Of a DNA stretch of 64,000 nt, positions 60,702 through 64,000 are shown piece after piece (position 1 is the stretch's first letter; each line of letters begins with the position of its first letter). Below the pieces are notes generated by a model that saw only the letters and a program-made list of their open reading frames with translations, was not told where the DNA came from and searched no databases. The translations under genes and the position numbers were made by a program. This stretch comes from Mucilaginibacter terrae (GTDB lineage Bacteria > Bacteroidota > Bacteroidia > Sphingobacteriales > Sphingobacteriaceae), in contig NZ_JAVLVU010000001.1 of the NCBI RefSeq assembly GCF_031951985.1, forward strand, positions 4,650,001 to 4,714,000. Direction: 5' to 3'.

Positions 60702-62096
60702 TTACACTTCCCTGTTCAGATCCCAGTTCTCCAGGTAATCAGCAACGCGCTTTATGAAGGAGCCGCCTAATGAGCCATCAACCACGCGGTGGTCGTATGA
60801 TAGCGATAGGTACATCATGTGGCGTATAGCAATTACATCGCCGGTTGGGGTTTCTAATACGGCAGGTTTCTTTTTAATGGTGCCTATGGCTAATATGGCT
60901 ACCTGTGGCTGGTTAATAATAGGCGTACCCATAATATTGCCAAACATACCAATATTGGTTACGGTAAAGGTACCATCGGCAGTATCATCGGGGCGGAGTT
61001 TGTTGTTACGGGCGCGGCCGGCCAGATCATTAACGGTTTTAACTAAGCCAGTAAGGTTTAAACCATCGGCACGACGTATTACCGGAACGATCAAATTTCC
61101 ACTTGGCAGGGCTGTGGCCATACCTATGTTAATATCTTTCTTTTTGATGATTTGCGTGCCGTTAACCGATACGTTAATCATCGGCATATCAACAATAGCA
61201 CGGGCTACAGCCTCTATGAATATAGGGGTAAAGGTGATCTTCTCACCTTCGCGAGCTTCAAATTTAGCTTTGTTCTTTTCGCGCCAGTATACCAGATTGG
61301 TTACATCGGCCTCCACAAATGAGGTTACGTGTGCAGAGGTATGTATACTCGATACCATATGGTCCGAAATTAAACGGCGCATACGGTCCATTTCGATAAT
61401 CTCGTCGCCCGCTTGAGTGCGATATTGCGGAGTTGCCGACGCAGGTGGAATTGGCAGCGGTACAGTAAATGTAGCCGTTTTTGTAAACTCCTGGGCTGCG
61501 CTTTGTGCCGGAGCCGTACCACGGGTTTGCAGGAAAGCCATCAGGTCGTCTTTGGTTACACGGCCATCGGCACCAGTGCCGGGTATACTGTCCAACTCTT
61601 GCTGGGTAATACCCTCTTGAGTGGCAATGTTGCGCACCAGGGGTGAATAAAAGCGGAGACCACCCGATTGTACGGTTGGCGCAACCGGTGCATCAAACTT
61701 AGGCAGCTGCTCTAATCCCGGAATATTTTCAGCAATTTCAACTTCAGGTACAGGTTCCGGGTCGCGTACGGGTTCTTCAACCTGTTCTGCTTGCGGAGTT
61801 TCGGTAGGTTGTTGGACAGGAGTTTCCTGTTGTTGAGTTGATTCTTCGGCCTCTCCTTCAATTTCAATTATAGCAATAGGGCTGCCTACCTGGGCCACTT
61901 CATCTTTTTGATAAAGCACCTCTAACAATGTACCGCTAACCGGCGAAGGGACTTCGGAGTCAACCTTATCGGTAGCAATTTCTACAACAATATCGTCCGC
62001 TTCAATCTTATCTCCGGGATTTTTAAGCCAGTTGATTACTGTTGCTTCGGCAACACTTTCGCCCATTTTTGGCAGCAGCAGCTGGTATTTAGCCAT
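60702..62096 (-). CDS. 2-oxoacid dehydrogenase complex E2 (dihydrolipoamide acyltransferase)
   Basis: 464 residues. Lipoyl domain residues 1-80 with the lipoylated lysine in EIATDKVDSEVPS near residue 44. Then a Pro/Glu/Gln-rich linker, a peripheral-subunit-binding domain (RFYSPLVRNIATQEGITQQE ... GRVTKDDLMAFL near residues 150-190), another linker, and the catalytic core with SYDHRVVDGSLGG near residue 437 (catalytic His and Asp). The acyl group (acetyl, succinyl or branched) cannot be settled; the single lipoyl domain and the linker resemble the branched-chain or general 2-oxoacid type. No E1 or E3 gene is adjacent. Confidence 0.93.
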   Translation of the reverse strand: MAKYQLLLPKMGESVAEATVINWLKNPGDKIEADDIVVEIATDKVDSEVPSPVSGTLLEVLYQKDEVAQVGSPIAIIEIEGEAEESTQQQETPVQQPTETPQAEQVEEPVRDPEPVPEVEIAENIPGLEQLPKFDAPVAPTVQSGGLRFYSPLVRNIATQEGITQQELDSIPGTGADGRVTKDDLMAFLQTRGTAPAQSAAQEFTKTATFTVPLPIPPASATPQYRTQAGDEIIEMDRMRRLISDHMVSSIHTSAHVTSFVEADVTNLVYWREKNKAKFEAREGEKITFTPIFIEAVARAIVDMPMINVSVNGTQIIKKKDINIGMATALPSGNLIVPVIRRADGLNLTGLVKTVNDLAGRARNNKLRPDDTADGTFTVTNIGMFGNIMGTPIINQPQVAILAIGTIKKKPAVLETPTGDVIAIRHMMYLSLSYDHRVVDGSLGGSFIKRVADYLENWDLNREV

Positions 62097-62148
62097 ATCT
62101 TAACTCTTACAATTGATTGGGGCCTAAATTACTTATTTATCTTTAGTT

Positions 62149-63390
62149 TTACTTAGCAGCAAGCAAAGTATTCAGCATCCCTAAGGCCGTAATGGCCGAA
62201 CGCTCGATGTTTTGGCGGCGTTTGTTGCCAAACTGAAACTTGCGTACAACCATCTCTCCGTTACCGGCCACACCTATCCATACGGTGCCAACAGGCTTAG
62301 CATCAGTGCCGCCGGTTGGGCCTGCTATGCCGGTTATGGAGATAGCGTAGGTTGATTTAAACTGCTTTAAAGCTCCCTGTACCATTTCTGTTGCAGTTTG
62401 CTCACTCACGGCACCAAATTGCTCAATCGTAGCAGGATTAACACCCAATATACTTTCTTTAAGCTGATTGGAATAAGATACAGCTCCACCTAAAAACGTG
62501 GCCGATGAACCGGCATGCTGTGTAAACAAATGTGATAAATAGCCACCGGTACAGCTTTCGGCTATGGAGATGGTTTCACCACGTTCTTCTAAACGATTCA
62601 TAATTGCTTTTTCGAGCGCAATGTCTTCATCGGCTGCAACAATGTTTCCTAAGCGTTGGGTGAGTTGTGTGGCAAAGCCGTCAAGCTCGGCCTGTAATAG
62701 GTATCTATCGTCGCCATAGCTGCTTAAACGCAGGCGCACCTGCCCTAATTTGGGCAAATAGGCCAGTTTAATGTACGGTGGCAAGCTATCTTCAATATCG
62801 GCAATACGTTCAGCTAAAAATGATTCGCCCTCGCCAACGGTAAGCAATGTTTTGTGAATGATAACCGGCAGGGTAAAAGTTTCCTTTAGTTTAGGAATTA
62901 CCTGCTGCTCCATCATGTACATCATCTCGTGCGGCACGCCCGGCATCGACACTAAAACTTTACCATTATGGTTAAACCACATGCCCGGTGCAGTGCCGTT
63001 ATGGTTATTTAATACCTCACAATTGGCAGGTACCATAGCTTGCTGGCGGTTAACCTCCAATAGCGGGCGGTTGTACTTGGCAAAAATGCGGGTTACATTA
63101 GCTAATGCTTCCTCATCCAACCGCATATCTACCCCAAAATACCCGGCCAGGGTTTTCTTGGTAATATCGTCTTTAGTGGGGCCAAGGCCGCCGGTAATCA
63201 ATATAATATCGGCTCGTTGTTGAGCTTCGTCGAGTGCTTTAAGGATGTGCTCCCTGTCGTCGCTTACCGATGAAATTTGTTTAATCCTGATGCCCACAGC
63301 GTTCAGTTCCTGCGCCATCCAGGCCGAGTTGGTATCAATGATCTGGCCTATGAGTATTTCATCGCCAATGGTAATAATTTCTGCAAGCAT
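62149..63390 (-). CDS. cinA: CinA-family protein (competence/damage; NMN deamidase)
   Basis: 413 residues. Two domains: an N-terminal MoaB/MogA-like molybdopterin-binding domain (ITIGDEILIGQIIDTNSAWM, ILITGGLGPTKDDITKK near residue 68, MPGVPHEM near 152) and a C-terminal CinA/PncC domain (ISIAESCTGGYLSHLFTQ near residue 273, GITGIAGPTGGTDAKPVGTV near 350, with the Ser and Cys of the deamidase site). It deamidates nicotinamide mononucleotide in NAD recycling. The stop and next gene start are 53 bases from E2, same strand. Confidence 0.94.
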   Translation of the reverse strand: MLAEIITIGDEILIGQIIDTNSAWMAQELNAVGIRIKQISSVSDDREHILKALDEAQQRADIILITGGLGPTKDDITKKTLAGYFGVDMRLDEEALANVTRIFAKYNRPLLEVNRQQAMVPANCEVLNNHNGTAPGMWFNHNGKVLVSMPGVPHEMMYMMEQQVIPKLKETFTLPVIIHKTLLTVGEGESFLAERIADIEDSLPPYIKLAYLPKLGQVRLRLSSYGDDRYLLQAELDGFATQLTQRLGNIVAADEDIALEKAIMNRLEERGETISIAESCTGGYLSHLFTQHAGSSATFLGGAVSYSNQLKESILGVNPATIEQFGAVSEQTATEMVQGALKQFKSTYAISITGIAGPTGGTDAKPVGTVWIGVAGNGEMVVRKFQFGNKRRQNIERSAITALGMLNTLLAAK

Positions 63391-63391
63391 G

Positions 63392-64000
63392 TTAGTTGTT
63401 GTAATAGTCTTTCCGTTTAGAAAGTTTTAGGTCCTGCAAAATTGAGGCTTTAACACGTAAATCAACACTGAACGATTTGTATAAGCCAAAGGGTGTCCAG
63501 CGGAAAGACAGATCCCAGCAATGCAGATCGCGATAGATAGAGAACTGGGTGATACCTATTTTTTGAGCCTTAAAATCGTAGTTGGTGGTATACTGTATTT
63601 TCCACTTAGGCGATACGTTGACATCGCCGCTGGCGCTCACCGTGCTTGATGTGGTTTTGGTTACGTAAGTATTACTATAGTTAAAGTTAAAATTAAGGCT
63701 TACGTTGTAAGGCACGTTAAAGTCAACATAACGGCTGGGGTCGTTATCAATGAGGGCCAGTTGCTGCGCCTGCATAGGGGTCATGTTGGCCAGTGCCTGC
63801 CCGGTTGGCGGTTTAGGCTTATTGCTTTGCGAATTTAAACTAAAGCTAACCGAGGCCGACATATTGGTAAGCGTTGGGAAACGACCTTGTGAAAAGGTAT
63901 AACGGTCAATACGACGGGTATATCTTACAAGCGCGCCATTGCTTACCGAGTCGCGCAGTTGGGTTACATATGGGTCTAATGTACCGTTTAAGCTTACGCT
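63392..64000 (-). CDS. LptD-like outer-membrane protein (3' end only)
   Basis: The reading frame is open to the right edge, so this is the last 202 codons of a longer gene. The visible part is made of strands: SLNGTLDPYVTQLRDSVSNG, VSLNFNFNYSNTYVTKT, SASGDVNVSPKWKIQYTTNY, FSIYRDLHCWDLSFRWTPFG and the final KASILQDLKLSKRKDYYNN. This ending, with HCWDLSF..WTPFG, fits the C-terminal barrel of the putative LPS-assembly LptD proteins of Bacteroidota. It ends one base before the start of the cinA frame. Assignment rests on the ending and needs the rest of the gene. Confidence 0.75.
   Translation of the reverse strand, partial: SVSLNGTLDPYVTQLRDSVSNGALVRYTRRIDRYTFSQGRFPTLTNMSASVSFSLNSQSNKPKPPTGQALANMTPMQAQQLALIDNDPSRYVDFNVPYNVSLNFNFNYSNTYVTKTTSSTVSASGDVNVSPKWKIQYTTNYDFKAQKIGITQFSIYRDLHCWDLSFRWTPFGLYKSFSVDLRVKASILQDLKLSKRKDYYNN

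Overview
The window is chromosomal DNA of a Bacteroidota bacterium. Gene content and style (sphingolipid genes, Bacteroidota-type trigger factor, SusCD-free envelope genes, TAnnTTTG promoter boxes, almost no Shine-Dalgarno sequences) point to the Sphingobacteriaceae, probably Mucilaginibacter or a close relative. The genus is an inference from general recall of such genomes, not from a search. No tRNA, rRNA or CRISPR array was seen.

Layout. 1-925 (minus): start of metY with a long leader that holds a SAM-I riboswitch, a 36-residue open reading frame ending in a cysteine run, and two hairpins. 1050-9227: a giant TraB/GumN-type secreted protein, small secreted or lipoproteins, RecQ helicase and a DUF2807 protein. 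9358-14447: tig, clpP, clpX (proteostasis), then AMP nucleosidase behind a 235-nt structured leader. 14671-19449 (minus): inositol-3-phosphate synthase and a translationally coupled sphingolipid set (serine palmitoyltransferase, GNAT-type acyltransferase, NAD-dependent reductase). 19814-25712: tripartite RND efflux system. 26279-27641: two tandem small beta-barrel proteins. 27857-30340 (minus): Reg_prop propeller protein and an aspartate-type aminotransferase. 30428-33721: overlapping CDF transporter, Nudix hydrolase, bioA and a ferritin-like protein. 34395-37688 (minus): secreted DUF4412-like protein, ComEC, MerR regulator. 37806-40671: ddl and a two-gene ABC transporter. 40858-42467: an IS110-family insertion sequence. 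42650-51060: thioesterase, an HD/CoaD-like fusion, rpsO, pnp, rpe, serC, serA. 51134-56451 (minus): lipoprotein, beta-CASP nuclease, MsbA-like exporter, a coiled-coil membrane protein, SAM hydrolase. 56556-59989: phoH, purC, STAS protein, rnz. 60144-60591: a GIY-YIG nuclease gene bracketed by 36-bp inverted repeats. 60702-64000 (minus): 2-oxoacid dehydrogenase E2, cinA, and the 3' end of an LptD-like gene.

Most of the window is ordinary core genome. The unusual parts are non-coding or accessory. Nearly every larger intergenic gap carries a palindromic repeat of one of several families (GTCATT...AATGAC types, CCCCTC types, a 190-bp type). Strongest leads: (1) the polycysteine leader peptide in tandem with a SAM riboswitch before metY; (2) the GIY-YIG gene flanked by the same inverted repeats that occur as gene-less palindromes elsewhere, suggesting a small mobile element and its non-autonomous relatives; (3) the IS110 element, whose 5' non-coding end should encode a bridge RNA and which sits inside a palindromic repeat whose uninterrupted copy lies 5.4 kb away; (4) the amn leader RNA.
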